A stretch of DNA of 64,000 nucleotides from assembly GCA_900548145.1 (NCBI GenBank), contig URJB01000007.1, positions 1 to 64,000 on the forward strand, given 5' to 3'. Below are positions 25,795 to 33,941 of this stretch, in pieces. The notes below the pieces were generated by a model that worked only from the letters and a program-made list of their open reading frames with translations, had not been told where the DNA came from and made no database searches. How positions within the stretch are numbered: the stretch's first letter is position 1; the number at the start of each line of letters is the position of its first letter. The stretch comes from an uncultured Eubacteriales bacterium (GTDB lineage: Bacteria; Bacillota; Clostridia; Christensenellales; Aristaeellaceae). The translations under genes were made by a program, and so were the position numbers.

Positions 25795-26049
25795 ATGAAC
25801 CGAACAAGAGTATGGTATCGCTACCAGCGCAGACGCGCAATTCATCGGAAAGCGGGCATTCTGCGCCGGATTTGGGGTGCTGCGGAAGTGAACTTGTGGA
25901 CAAACGGCAAGACAGGTAAGCTGTCCAAGGGCAAAATCCACTGTTCCTGTTGAATGTGCAGGCACAAATCCAGAGATGAACACAGCGCGTCCGATCTAAG
26001 AAAGGAAAGTTCTCTGCGGCAGCAAATAAAGGAGGCAGGATTATTATGA
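25795..26049 (+). pseudogene. Small basic KIHCSC-family protein, interrupted by TGA at a Trp position
   Basis: The frame MNRTRVWYRYQRRRAI.. leads to GKIHCSC and then TGA at 25951-25953. It continues in frame as MCRHKSRDEHS.. to a second TGA at 26047-26049 that overlaps the next gene start by ATGA. I recall proteins of this unnamed clostridial family reading KIHCSC-W-MCR, so TGG has probably become TGA. If the stop is used, a 52-residue protein is made. RBS GGGAGG with 9-base spacing. Function unknown; the CxC...C residues suggest metal binding. Confidence 0.65.
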
Positions 26050-26291
26050 AAAAATTCGTTTCGTTAAAGAAACAGAGCAAAGCCGCGCAGCAGACTTATC
26101 ACAGCCGTCAACGCGCCGGTTGGGGCTGTGTAAATCCCGCTGCACGGGTGGAAAAAGACCGGCACCAATATGACCGAAAACAAGCCAAAGCCTTGCTGCG
26201 AAAGTTGTCCTCGAAAGAGGACTTTTTTTGTTATAGTTCTTTATGTCAAATACCCGGGCTGAATGTCACAGCCGGGCAAACCTGCAATTAG
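26046..26291 (+). CDS. Small basic protein of unknown function, C-terminus uncertain
   Basis: 81 residues as an open frame with an excellent start (AAAGGAGG, ATG). The first 55 residues, FVSLKKQSKAAQQTYHSRQR..NPAARV...YDRKQAKAL, look like a small clostridial family I have seen beside KIHCSC proteins. A strong terminator (26205-26229) lies inside the frame at codons 54-61, so the transcript would end before the stop codon and the final 25 residues are probably not made. Loss of the original stop is likely. Confidence 0.65.
   Translation: MKKFVSLKKQSKAAQQTYHSRQRAGWGCVNPAARVEKDRHQYDRKQAKALLRKLSSKEDFFCYSSLCQIPGLNVTAGQTCN
26205..26229 (+). terminator. Terminator inside the small-gene reading frame
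   Basis: GTCCTC-GAAA-GAGGAC is a 6-bp stem with a stable GAAA tetraloop, followed by T7. Confidence 0.85.
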
Positions 26292-26597
26292 TCGAAATCA
26301 AGAGACAGCACTTTTGACGGAGTGCTCTACGAGGCGTTCTTTGAACCTGCTGCCGTTTCCGAACGCGAATCCGTTTTTCACTTTATCAGAGCAGTTTTCG
26401 TAAATGAATCCAGTCCTGCTGAGATGCACTTTCCCCCACTGAAACGCCAGTATCCACGACAGTCCCTGTCGGAAATATCGTTGTGACCAAAGAAAACCGG
26501 AAGCTATCGCAAAAAGGCTTGAGAAATGCTCTCAAGCCTTTTTTGCCATGATAAGTTCTTCGGAGGCCTCTACTCCCGAAGGGCTTTCATTTCCATG
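26292..26597. other. Intergenic region with an orphan open stretch
   Basis: 306 bp. The segment 26292-26486 is open in the same frame as the preceding small gene and reads like protein (STFDGVLYEAFFEPAAVSER), but it has no start codon and I do not recognise it. It may be a gene remnant. A strong terminator ends the region. Confidence 0.4.
26511..26544. terminator. Bidirectional terminator after the hydrogenase operon
   Basis: AAGGCTTGAGA and TCTCAAGCCTT form an 11-bp stem with a 5-base loop, with A- and T-runs on both sides. It terminates the leftward hydrogenase operon. Confidence 0.88.
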
Positions 26598-28034
26598 TCA
26601 GTCTTTCTTGCCAACGGCCATCAGAACGGATACAGCCTCGCTGATGGTCTTTTCGTAGGCTTCCTTGCCGTACTTGTCCACCTCGGCCTTGTTCTTTTCG
26701 CCGTGGGTCAGGCAGCCCGCGCCGCCGATGCAGCCGCCGATACAGGCCATGCCCTCGATGAAGTTGGCATCCAGCGCGTTACGGCTCTTTTTGAGCAGGG
26801 CCATGCGGCATTCTTCAATGCCGTCGCAGGCGCAGGGCTTCACTTCAAAGTCAAGGTTCTGCTCCTTCAGGCCTTCCTTCACCGCGTCGGACAGACCGCC
26901 GCTGCGGGCGAAGATGCGGCCGTAGTAGGAGGCGTTGTCCAGCACGTCCTCTTCCAGTGTGGTCAGGTCGATGTCCTTGCTGTCAAACAGGGCTTGCAGC
27001 TCTTCGAAGGTCAGAACCACGTCCACATAGGGTTTGACGCTGTCCAACTGGTTTTCGGCCTTCTTGGCCGTGCAGGGCCCGATAAAGACGACCTTCGCGT
27101 TGGGCGTGGTCTCCTTAAGGTATTTGGCCAGCGTAGCCATAGGCGACAAATTGTGGCTGACATACTGCACCATCTGGGGGAAATTCTGCTGCACGTACTT
27201 CACGAACGCCGGGCAGCAGGAACTGGTCAGGAAGCCCTTTTCGGCCAGTTCCTTGGATTCAGCCTGCGCCACCATATCCGCGCCCAGCGCGGCCTCGATG
27301 ACCGTGTAGAAGCCCAGCTTTTTCAGACCGGTGATGACCTGTCCCAACTTGGCGTAGGTGAACTGGCTGGAAATGGAAGGCGCCACCAGCGCATACACCG
27401 GGTCGCCGCCCGCCTCGCTCTTTTTCAGCAGCTCGATAGCGTCCAGAATGAAGCTCTTGTCCATGATGGCGCCGAAGGGGCACTGATACACGCACGCGCC
27501 GCAGCTGATGCACTTTTCATTGGCAATGGTGGCGGCCTTGTGCTCGTTCATGGAAATGGCCTTCACCTTGCAGGCGTTCTGGCAGGGACGCTTCCGGCCC
27601 ACAATGGCGGTGTAGGGGCAGACCTTGGCGCACTGGCCGCACTCCACGCACTTGCTCTTGTCGATATGCGCTACATGCTGCGCGTCGAAGGTGATCGCGC
27701 CCCGGCGACATACATCCTCGCAGCGGTGAGCCAGACAGCCGCGGCAGGCGTTGGTGACTTCGTAGCCGCCCACGGGGCACTCATCACAGGCAATGTCGAT
27801 GACCTCGATCACATTGGGATTGGAACGGTCGCCGCCCATGGCCAGACGAACGCGTTCCGCCAGGATGGCGCGCTCCTTGTAAACACAGCAGCGCATGGTG
27901 GGTTCAGTCCCGGGAACGATCGTCTTGGGGATATCCAGCACATGTTCCATCAGCGTGCCGTTCCAAGACTCCCGGGCCACCTCACGCAGCACCTTGTATT
28001 TCAAATGTTGTACTTTGGTATCAAACTTACGCAT
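26598..28034 (-). CDS. Monomeric [FeFe]-hydrogenase (group B-like)
   Basis: Hydrogen-evolving or -oxidising enzyme, 478 residues. The N-terminal third has an unusual cysteine cluster (CDECPVGG, CRGCLAHRCEDVC) and two further ferredoxin-type clusters (CVECGQCAKVCP, CISCGACVYQCP). The H-cluster loops are L1 TSSCCPAF, L2 IGPCTAKKAE and L3 EGMACIGGCIGGAGC, all four cluster cysteines present. This loop pattern fits group B rather than the prototypical group A enzyme. It is the last gene of the operon. Electrons presumably come from ferredoxin. Confidence 0.9.
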   Translation of the reverse strand: MRKFDTKVQHLKYKVLREVARESWNGTLMEHVLDIPKTIVPGTEPTMRCCVYKERAILAERVRLAMGGDRSNPNVIEVIDIACDECPVGGYEVTNACRGCLAHRCEDVCRRGAITFDAQHVAHIDKSKCVECGQCAKVCPYTAIVGRKRPCQNACKVKAISMNEHKAATIANEKCISCGACVYQCPFGAIMDKSFILDAIELLKKSEAGGDPVYALVAPSISSQFTYAKLGQVITGLKKLGFYTVIEAALGADMVAQAESKELAEKGFLTSSCCPAFVKYVQQNFPQMVQYVSHNLSPMATLAKYLKETTPNAKVVFIGPCTAKKAENQLDSVKPYVDVVLTFEELQALFDSKDIDLTTLEEDVLDNASYYGRIFARSGGLSDAVKEGLKEQNLDFEVKPCACDGIEECRMALLKKSRNALDANFIEGMACIGGCIGGAGCLTHGEKNKAEVDKYGKEAYEKTISEAVSVLMAVGKKD

Positions 28035-28057
28035 TCCGCTGCACCATCCTCGTTGTT

Positions 28058-29230
28058 TTAGAAATAGCTTACCTTGATCCGCTTACCCATTTTCTTCAGA
28101 CATTCGGACAGATCCTTCACCAGATTCATCTTGATGGAGAAGGTAATGGGCAGGTCTGGGTTCTGGTGGGCAGGGTTGATGGCCCGGCCCACGTAGAAGT
28201 TGATATCCGTGGCTTCCTCAAAGAGCAGACGGCTGATCTGGGACGCGCCGTCGTTCTTGAAGGCCCACTGTTCGTAGCTTTCGTTATCCTGCAGGTAGTC
28301 CTGAGCGTACTCCAGCACCTTATTGACGGTAATGACGCCTTCGGTGACCAGATCGACGCCTTCGATCTCCGCGATGGGCGGCACGTCGGAGGCCTCGAAT
28401 TTGAGGGTGGTTTTCAGGGGCTTGTGCAGATACTTGGCCGCGATGGTGGATGTGGTTCCGCCGCAGACGATGTGCTTGCCCTCCTTAGAGAAGAACAGGG
28501 ACATCATGCGGTCGTTGTCGTCCCGGTTGGAGGGCGGGCCGAAGAGCAGGTTCATGGGAACCCGCTTGCGGATTCGAACCACGCAGGCGGTGGTATCGTC
28601 GCCGGGCTTGTGATCGTACAGCCGGTCGCACTCGTCCACCAGAATGGTGGAAAGGGTCTTGGCCGTATAACCGGCAGGAGCCTGCGCCTCCATATAGGTG
28701 ATGATATCCTCTCGCTTCCAACCGAAGTTATAGGCGGTGCCGATGCCCGCATGGGGGCATCCGTCGCTCATGAGGATGAAGATATCGCCCTCCTGTAATT
28801 TAATGACCGACTTGTAGATTTTCTTCCCGCCGATAGTCATTTCCGTTTTTGGATAATCATAGTTGGCCTCGTCGCGAATGAGGATCGCCATGGGATTATC
28901 ATACTGGATGATCTCGGCGGTCTCATTGTCGATTAGATGCAGGATAGAGAACGTGGAGTAGGCCACACCCCGAACCGAGCACACCGGCAGGGTGGCAGCG
29001 ATGGTGGACACGCAGTCCTCCAGCCCAAGCCCTTCCGCCATCATGGTGGAAATGATCTTACTGGTCAGGGTGGACAGAATGCTGGCCTTCACGCCGCTGC
29101 CAAGGCCGTCCGCCAGCACGATGACCATGCTGTTTTCTCCCTGCTCCACCACGTCCACGTGGTCGCCGCAGAGCTGCTCGCCTGCGTGATTGATGCTCCG
29201 ATAGCCGATGTCCGCGCAGAGATCATTCAT
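28058..29230 (-). CDS. SpoIIE/PP2C-type serine/threonine phosphatase
   Basis: 390 residues. The N-terminal 220 residues form a PP2C-like phosphatase with metal-binding aspartates in CGDHVDV, LADGLGSG, LMSDGCPH and PGDDTTA. The C-terminal 160 residues are specific to this operon type and not a known domain to me. It overlaps the sensory hydrogenase gene by 8 bp. Together with the APH-fold kinase upstream, it suggests control by reversible phosphorylation; the target is unknown. Confidence 0.88.
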   Translation of the reverse strand: MNDLCADIGYRSINHAGEQLCGDHVDVVEQGENSMVIVLADGLGSGVKASILSTLTSKIISTMMAEGLGLEDCVSTIAATLPVCSVRGVAYSTFSILHLIDNETAEIIQYDNPMAILIRDEANYDYPKTEMTIGGKKIYKSVIKLQEGDIFILMSDGCPHAGIGTAYNFGWKREDIITYMEAQAPAGYTAKTLSTILVDECDRLYDHKPGDDTTACVVRIRKRVPMNLLFGPPSNRDDNDRMMSLFFSKEGKHIVCGGTTSTIAAKYLHKPLKTTLKFEASDVPPIAEIEGVDLVTEGVITVNKVLEYAQDYLQDNESYEQWAFKNDGASQISRLLFEEATDINFYVGRAINPAHQNPDLPITFSIKMNLVKDLSECLKKMGKRIKVSYF

Positions 29231-30899
29231 CCGAAATCGACTCCTTCAGCTTGGTCAGTGCGATCTTGGTTTCGGCAGCGGTCTCGCCCAGCAGAGAGGC
29301 GATCTCCTGAACGATACGCATCTGCTTGTCGACCACCTTGTCGGCGATTTCGACGGTCTTGCGGCTGATGTTCTCCTTCTTCTCGCGCTCAGATTCCTCG
29401 TCGGTCACGTCGCGCATGATGCAGATCAGCAGCCGGTACTCCCGGTCATAAACGACGGTCTGTTCCACGTACTTCTTGTACTCGGCCAGATAGGCCCGCT
29501 GCTCCCGGATGTCGCGGCCCGTCTGCTGCGCGTCCAGAAACACCTTGGGATCCATGATGCGCACCACCGGCTCGCCCAGCACGTCGGAGGCGGCGCGGAT
29601 GTTCATGATCCGCAGCGCGGCCTTGTTGATCTGCTGCACTTCCAGATTTTCGTTCAGCACGATCAGACCGTTGGGCGTGTTGTTGACGATGTTGTCGGAG
29701 AAGCTCTCGGCCTTTTCCTTCAGGTACGGCAAACACATAGAAATTTCGGCCTTGCCCTGATAAATGGCAATGGCCTTTTCCCGGCAGGTGTTGTAGCCGC
29801 AGGAGCCGCAGTTGAGCTCGTCGGAAGGCTTCATCTTGCCCATCTGCCGCAGGATGCCCATGATCTCCGTCTCGCTGGGCTTGATGGACTTCTGCACGAT
29901 AGGCTCCATGTGCTTCTGCAGTTCGCCCTTTTCCGGCTGTTCCACATCGAAGTCCCGCTTGCCTGCATAGGTGGCGATGGCCATGTAATCCTTCACCGGG
30001 GTGCGGTGATATTTTTCCATAACGGGGCCGCCAACGCAGCTGCCCACACAAGCGGACATTTCCACGAAGCAGTGATGCAGCTTGCCGTTTTCAATGTCCT
30101 TCAGGGCGGCGATACAGTTTTCGACACCGTCGATGGCCAGATAGGTGTAGCCGGGCGCGTCCTGTTCCATGGTCTTGAGAATGCCGCCGGTGGTTGGGAA
30201 GAAACGTGCGCGGGTGTCCTGATCGGAATCCCGCTTCTGTTCCAGTGTGATCTGTTCTTCATCCAGCCACTTGGTCAGTTCCTCAAAGGTCATGACCGCG
30301 TCCACAATGCCCTCGTAATGCTCGGCCTCGTCCTTTTTGGCCACGCAGGGGCCGATGAAAACCGTCTTTGCCTGAGGCATACGGCGCTTGATATCCGAGC
30401 AGTGGGCCTGCATGGGAGACTTCACGTCCGCCAGATATTCCAGCGCTTCAGGGTAATATTTCTGGATCAGCAGGTTGATGGAATGGCAGCAGGAGGAGAT
30501 CAGAATATCCCGCTGTTCTTCCTTGAGCATCCGCTCGTATTCCCGCTTGACCATGGTAGCGCCCAGCGCAGTTTCCTCCACGCCGGCGAAGCCCAGCTTT
30601 TTCAGTGCGACCCGCATACTGTCAATGCCCACGCCGTCATAATTGGCGGCGAAGGAGGGGGCCAGACTGACGATGACCGGTGCGCCGCTGTTGAGCAGTA
30701 CCTTCACCTTTTCCCGCTCATCCACGATCTCCTTCGCGTTCTGGGGGCAGACCACGAAGCACTGGCCGCACAGGATGCATTCGTTGCCGATGATGTGGGC
30801 CTGATTGCCGGAAAAGCGGATGGATTTGACCGGGCAATGCCGAATGCACTTATAGCAGTTTTTGCAGTTGGATTTCTTTAACGTCAGGCAATTTGGCAT
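29223..30899 (-). CDS. hydS: PAS-containing sensory [FeFe]-hydrogenase (HydS, group C)
   Basis: 558 residues. Two ferredoxin clusters lie at about 12-60 (CKNCYKCIRHCP, CILCGQCFVVCP). The hydrogenase domain (about 70-350) has loops L1 ISSCCHS, L2 IGPCVAKKDE and L3 EMSACVGSCVGGP. A further CGSCGYNTC cluster is followed by a PAS domain (about 410-500) and C-terminal helices. The L1 change from CCP to CCHS and the PAS tail mark the putative H2-sensing group C. It likely reports H2 or ferredoxin redox state to the phosphatase encoded next. Confidence 0.88.
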   Translation of the reverse strand: MPNCLTLKKSNCKNCYKCIRHCPVKSIRFSGNQAHIIGNECILCGQCFVVCPQNAKEIVDEREKVKVLLNSGAPVIVSLAPSFAANYDGVGIDSMRVALKKLGFAGVEETALGATMVKREYERMLKEEQRDILISSCCHSINLLIQKYYPEALEYLADVKSPMQAHCSDIKRRMPQAKTVFIGPCVAKKDEAEHYEGIVDAVMTFEELTKWLDEEQITLEQKRDSDQDTRARFFPTTGGILKTMEQDAPGYTYLAIDGVENCIAALKDIENGKLHHCFVEMSACVGSCVGGPVMEKYHRTPVKDYMAIATYAGKRDFDVEQPEKGELQKHMEPIVQKSIKPSETEIMGILRQMGKMKPSDELNCGSCGYNTCREKAIAIYQGKAEISMCLPYLKEKAESFSDNIVNNTPNGLIVLNENLEVQQINKAALRIMNIRAASDVLGEPVVRIMDPKVFLDAQQTGRDIREQRAYLAEYKKYVEQTVVYDREYRLLICIMRDVTDEESEREKKENISRKTVEIADKVVDKQMRIVQEIASLLGETAAETKIALTKLKESISDE

Positions 30900-30935
30900 A
30901 ATGCTCCACTTCCTCTTTTCGGGATTTTGGGGAGA

Positions 30936-30962
30936 AAAACCCCACCGGTAACAACCAGCGGG
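30936..30962 (-). terminator. Partial terminator between the [2Fe-2S] gene and hydS
   Basis: On the minus strand CCCGCTGGT and ACCGGTGGG pair through 9 bp (two G-T pairs) with a 4-base loop, followed by T5. It may reduce hydS expression relative to the upstream genes. Confidence 0.6.
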
Positions 30963-30983
30963 AGGGAGTATGGCATTGGGGGC

Positions 30984-31223
30984 TTACAGCTTCTTGAGGA
31001 TGTTTTCCTCGAAGAATTCCTTGGTGCTCTCGGGCGTGACGGAGAAGAACTCGTCGTCCCGCATGACGCACACACCCTGCTGACACTTGCCCATGCAGAA
31101 GGTGCCGCCCAGCTCGACCTTGTCCTTGAGGTCATGCTCGGCGATCAGATTCTGCAGCTGCTCCACCACCTGACGGGAGCCCTTGATGTGACAGGAAGAA
31201 CCGATACAAACCGTGAGTTTCAT
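30984..31223 (-). CDS. Thioredoxin-like [2Fe-2S] ferredoxin (NuoE-like)
   Basis: 79 residues, a single thioredoxin-like [2Fe-2S] domain. The four ligands are in CIGSSCH and in CMGKCQQGVC, the spacing of NuoE/HydC-type domains. Such small proteins carry electrons to or from [FeFe]-hydrogenases. It lies between the kinase and sensory hydrogenase genes. Confidence 0.9.
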   Translation of the reverse strand: MKLTVCIGSSCHIKGSRQVVEQLQNLIAEHDLKDKVELGGTFCMGKCQQGVCVMRDDEFFSVTPESTKEFFEENILKKL

Positions 31224-31238
31224 GGAAAATGCCTCCTC

Positions 31239-31988
31239 TTATTCGTAATCCTCGCCGTTGACCAGTTTCAAAAGGAAAGTGCGTTCCCTTTCTCCGCCCT
31301 CTGCTGAACGGGCGGCGGCCACGATGGGGATCCACTTCTGTATCACTGCCGGCTCCATGCCGGTCTTTTGGCAGAACAGTTCCAGATACCGGTCGGCTCC
31401 CTGAGCGTCTCCGGCCAGCCGGAACCACAGCCAGGCGTTGGCGGCATCCGCTGCCGCGTTTCCCTGAGACGCATGGCTCCAATCTAACAGATAGAGCTCG
31501 TCGTCCCGGGTCAGAACAATATTGGAAGGGTTAAAGTCGCCGTGGCAGATCTGATATTCTGCCGGAATTTCTTGCAGCCGGAAGAACAGGTCGCAGCGGG
31601 TCGTGGCGGGGAGGTCCGCACGGGCGATCCGGTTTTCCAGTTCTTCCCGCAGGCGGCTGAGCAGCGGGCAGGATTTGGAGATCATCTCTACCTGCAGCTC
31701 GGTCATCCGTTCCAGCAGTTCCTCTTTCCTGCCCGGCTCCTCCGCGATAAGCCGTTCCAGTGTTTTCCCCTCCACATACTCGGTGACCAGCGCCCACTTT
31801 CCGTCCACCTGGCTGACTTCCAGCACCTTGGGAACGTGCAGGCCGCATTCCTCTACCCGAGCCTGATTCAATGCCTCGCCCAGCGCGTCGGCCTTGGTGA
31901 AGCCGTCGCCGAACACCTTGACGCACTGATCGCCGCCCCGGTAGACGGTCTCGTTGGTTCGAACCGCAATGACGCGTTCCAGATTCAT
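31239..31988 (-). CDS. APH-family phosphotransferase (kinase fold)
   Basis: 249 residues of aminoglycoside/choline-kinase-like fold. The catalytic loop is CHGDFNPSNI and the metal-binding motif is LLDWSHA. The N-terminal lobe is short. ATG at 31988 is preferred over the GTG two codons earlier because the GGGAGGGGA site then has normal spacing. Its place between Rex and the [2Fe-2S] gene suggests a small-molecule or protein kinase serving the hydrogenase system rather than drug resistance. Confidence 0.85.
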   Translation of the reverse strand: MNLERVIAVRTNETVYRGGDQCVKVFGDGFTKADALGEALNQARVEECGLHVPKVLEVSQVDGKWALVTEYVEGKTLERLIAEEPGRKEELLERMTELQVEMISKSCPLLSRLREELENRIARADLPATTRCDLFFRLQEIPAEYQICHGDFNPSNIVLTRDDELYLLDWSHASQGNAAADAANAWLWFRLAGDAQGADRYLELFCQKTGMEPAVIQKWIPIVAAARSAEGGERERTFLLKLVNGEDYE

Positions 31989-32030
31989 CTGCACTCCCCT
32001 CCCTCGAATGAATGCGATCTCGAAAAGAGT

Positions 32031-32651
32031 TCAGCCCAGCTGCATTTTCAGATGGGCCAACGACAGCGCCAGATTTTCCTGCTTGAGCATCACGCCCTGC
32101 GGCAGCTCCACCCGGCCCGGAGCAAAGCTCCAGATCGCCTCTACACCGCCCTGCACCAGACGGTCGCACACCTCCTGAGCGGAATCCTCGCCCACGGTGA
32201 CAACCCCAACGCGCACATGCTGTTCCTGCAGAAAAGCTTCCAACTCCGTCATAGGGAGAATCGGCTTGCCCTTGGCGGAAAAGCCCAGCTTTTCCTCGTC
32301 GCGGTCAAACGCGCCCAGAATGCTCACGCCGTAGTTGCCGAAGCCCTCGTAATCCAGCAGTGCCCGGCCCAGACGGCCCGCGCCTACGATGACGGCGGCG
32401 CACCGCTCCTGACCGTTCAGGCAGCTTTCCAGCTCAGCCATCAGCTGCAGCGCATTATAGCCCACCTTGGGACGGCCCGTGCCGCTGACCGCACCCAGAT
32501 CCTTGCGAACCTGTACTTCGCCCAGCCGGAGCTCCCGGGCGATCGTGGTGGCAGAAATCGCGTCTCCCGGCTGGAAGCCCTGCTTCTGCAGGTATTGCAG
32601 ATAACCGGGCAGACGGCCCAGCGTGGCCTTGGTCAATGCCGATTGCTTCAT
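32031..32651 (-). CDS. rex: Redox-sensing transcriptional repressor Rex
   Basis: 206 residues. N-terminal winged helix (RLPGYLQYLQKQG, TIARELRLGEVQVRKDL) and a Rossmann domain with the NAD(H) motif VGAGRLGRALLDY. The ATG at 32651 follows AGGGAGGG. Rex represses fermentation and hydrogenase genes until NADH rises. As first gene of the operon, it may be autoregulated, but I saw no clear TTGTTAA-type Rex site upstream. Confidence 0.95.
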   Translation of the reverse strand: MKQSALTKATLGRLPGYLQYLQKQGFQPGDAISATTIARELRLGEVQVRKDLGAVSGTGRPKVGYNALQLMAELESCLNGQERCAAVIVGAGRLGRALLDYEGFGNYGVSILGAFDRDEEKLGFSAKGKPILPMTELEAFLQEQHVRVGVVTVGEDSAQEVCDRLVQGGVEAIWSFAPGRVELPQGVMLKQENLALSLAHLKMQLG

Positions 32652-32701
32652 GCTCCACTCCCTCCCTGCGTTTCGGGTGAAAGTCCCAAAGAACCGTATC
32701 A

Positions 32702-32730
32702 ATTATAACCCCGTTTTAGCTCCAACGGAA
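32702..32730 (-). promoter_or_regulatory. Probable promoter of the rex-hydrogenase operon
   Basis: A consensus -10 TATAAT (32707-32702) has a weak -35 TTCCGT (32730-32725) at 17 bp. CCGTT/AACGG half-repeats (32711-32728) lie within the spacer. Confidence 0.55.
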
Positions 32731-32785
32731 TTGCTTGTTTGATATATTGGTATAATCATTATCGATATAAACGGGTGCGTAGCCG

Positions 32786-33706
32786 TCAGATATACTGCCG
32801 CTTGGCCAGACAGAGTTCCGTAATGAAGCGCCGGTCCAGATCCGAAAGGTGATAATCCTTGCGGTAGATCAGCAGATCCCGATAGGTCTTTTTATTGTCG
32901 GGGCAGTTTTTCTCCACCAGTCCATAACGATCCTTCAGCTTCTGTGGCACCGGGGAAAGCCACATATACGTCTCGTGATTTTCTGCCATCAGATCGAACT
33001 GGCTGGCCCGTTCGAACACGAAAATTCGCCGTTCGGTCTCGTCGGGCAATTCTTCTTTTTTCACCACGGACAGCGGCAGCGACGGCACGTAAGGATCCGC
33101 GTGAGCGATTTCAATATAGGGTTTCAAGTCGTCGAAATGCACCTCATCCTGTTTTGCCAGCGGATGCTCCTTGCTCATGGCCAGCACGTAGCGGAACTCG
33201 GTGATCAGTTCCCACACCAGCCCCTTTTCCGTCAGCATCTCCTTGAAATATTTGTCATAATTGGAGGCGTAGCGCAGGATGCCCAAATGATAATCCGCCT
33301 TGAGAATATTGGTAATGACCCGCTGGGCGTTGGTTTCCTTATAAAAAAGCTCGGCGGGCTCGTTCGTCAGGCTTTTGGAAAACTGAGCGAACGCCTCGGA
33401 AATGTAGCTGGCCCGGGGAACAGAAATGGAAAAACGCTGCTTGATGGGCACACCGGCCTTGTAGATGCTCTCTACTTCGTCGATCTGCCGAAGAATTTTG
33501 CGTGCATAGCCCAGAAATTCCTCGCCCTCGGGCGTGACGTACATGCCCTTGGCCGTCCTGCCAAAAATGGTGATGCCCAGCGAATTTTCAAGGTCCTTAA
33601 TGGCGCGGCTCAGGTTTGGCTGGTTCATATACAGGGCTTCCGCCGCTTTGTTGATCGACCCGCAGCGGGCGACCTCCACCGCATATTTCAGGTGCAGAAT
33701 GTTCAT
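32786..33706 (-). CDS. LysR-family regulator
   Basis: 306 residues. The N-terminal helix-turn-helix is LKYAVEVARCGSINKAAEAL, then NQPNLSRAIKDLENSLG; the rest is a periplasmic-binding-protein-like effector domain. The start at 33706 is the first residue of the family and has a GGCGGAG site. It reads towards rex and is divergent from the secreted Ig-like protein gene, so either could be its target. Confidence 0.92.
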   Translation of the reverse strand: MNILHLKYAVEVARCGSINKAAEALYMNQPNLSRAIKDLENSLGITIFGRTAKGMYVTPEGEEFLGYARKILRQIDEVESIYKAGVPIKQRFSISVPRASYISEAFAQFSKSLTNEPAELFYKETNAQRVITNILKADYHLGILRYASNYDKYFKEMLTEKGLVWELITEFRYVLAMSKEHPLAKQDEVHFDDLKPYIEIAHADPYVPSLPLSVVKKEELPDETERRIFVFERASQFDLMAENHETYMWLSPVPQKLKDRYGLVEKNCPDNKKTYRDLLIYRKDYHLSDLDRRFITELCLAKRQYI

Positions 33707-33757
33707 GCAGACTCCGCCAGCCTTTCCTTCGTCAAAATTCGAATGTTTTCCTCTCTT

Positions 33758-33786
33758 ATCATAACACGGCGAAAACAAAGAAGCAA
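33758..33786 (-). promoter_or_regulatory. Promoter of the LysR gene
   Basis: TTGCTT (33786-33781) and TATGAT (33763-33758), 17 bp apart on the minus strand. Confidence 0.55.
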
Positions 33787-33857
33787 TCAAAAACTCTCCA
33801 TCCATTATCGATAGCGCCCATATTTTTATTCCTCATTTTTGCCATTTGGGAGAAAGC

Positions 33858-33887
33858 TTGTACAGGGCGGCCGAAATATGATAAAAT
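33858..33887 (+). promoter_or_regulatory. Possible promoter of the secreted Ig-like protein gene
   Basis: TTGTAC (33858-33863) and TAAAAT (33882-33887) with an 18-bp spacer, 55 bp before the start codon. Confidence 0.4.
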
Positions 33888-33941
33888 AATACGAATCGAA
33901 TTTTGGCAATTTCGAATTGCGTAAGAAAGGCGTGACGTTGA

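Noticed and set aside
25951..25953. Selenocysteine or a TGA-to-Trp genetic code as explanation of the in-frame TGA
   Set aside because: Trp, not Cys/Sec, is expected at this position, and many genes in the window end in TGA (for example the GntR gene at 4793), so neither Sec insertion nor recoding is supported.
25613..26080. 155-codon minus-strand frame opposite the two small genes
   Set aside because: It lies antisense to the KIHCSC gene and the start of the next gene, both of which have good ribosome sites and family-like sequence.
26292..26486. Open stretch reading STFDGVLYEAFFEP in frame with the upstream small gene
   Set aside because: No start codon, located after a stop and a terminator, and not recognised; kept only as a note in the intergenic entry.
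31239..31988. Aminoglycoside resistance gene
   Set aside because: The APH fold is present, but the gene is embedded between rex and hydrogenase genes and lacks any resistance context, so a housekeeping kinase is more likely.
32652..32785. Rex operator before rex
   Set aside because: I looked for TTGTTAA/TTAACAA-type sequence and found none; the CCGTT/AACGG pair is too short to claim.
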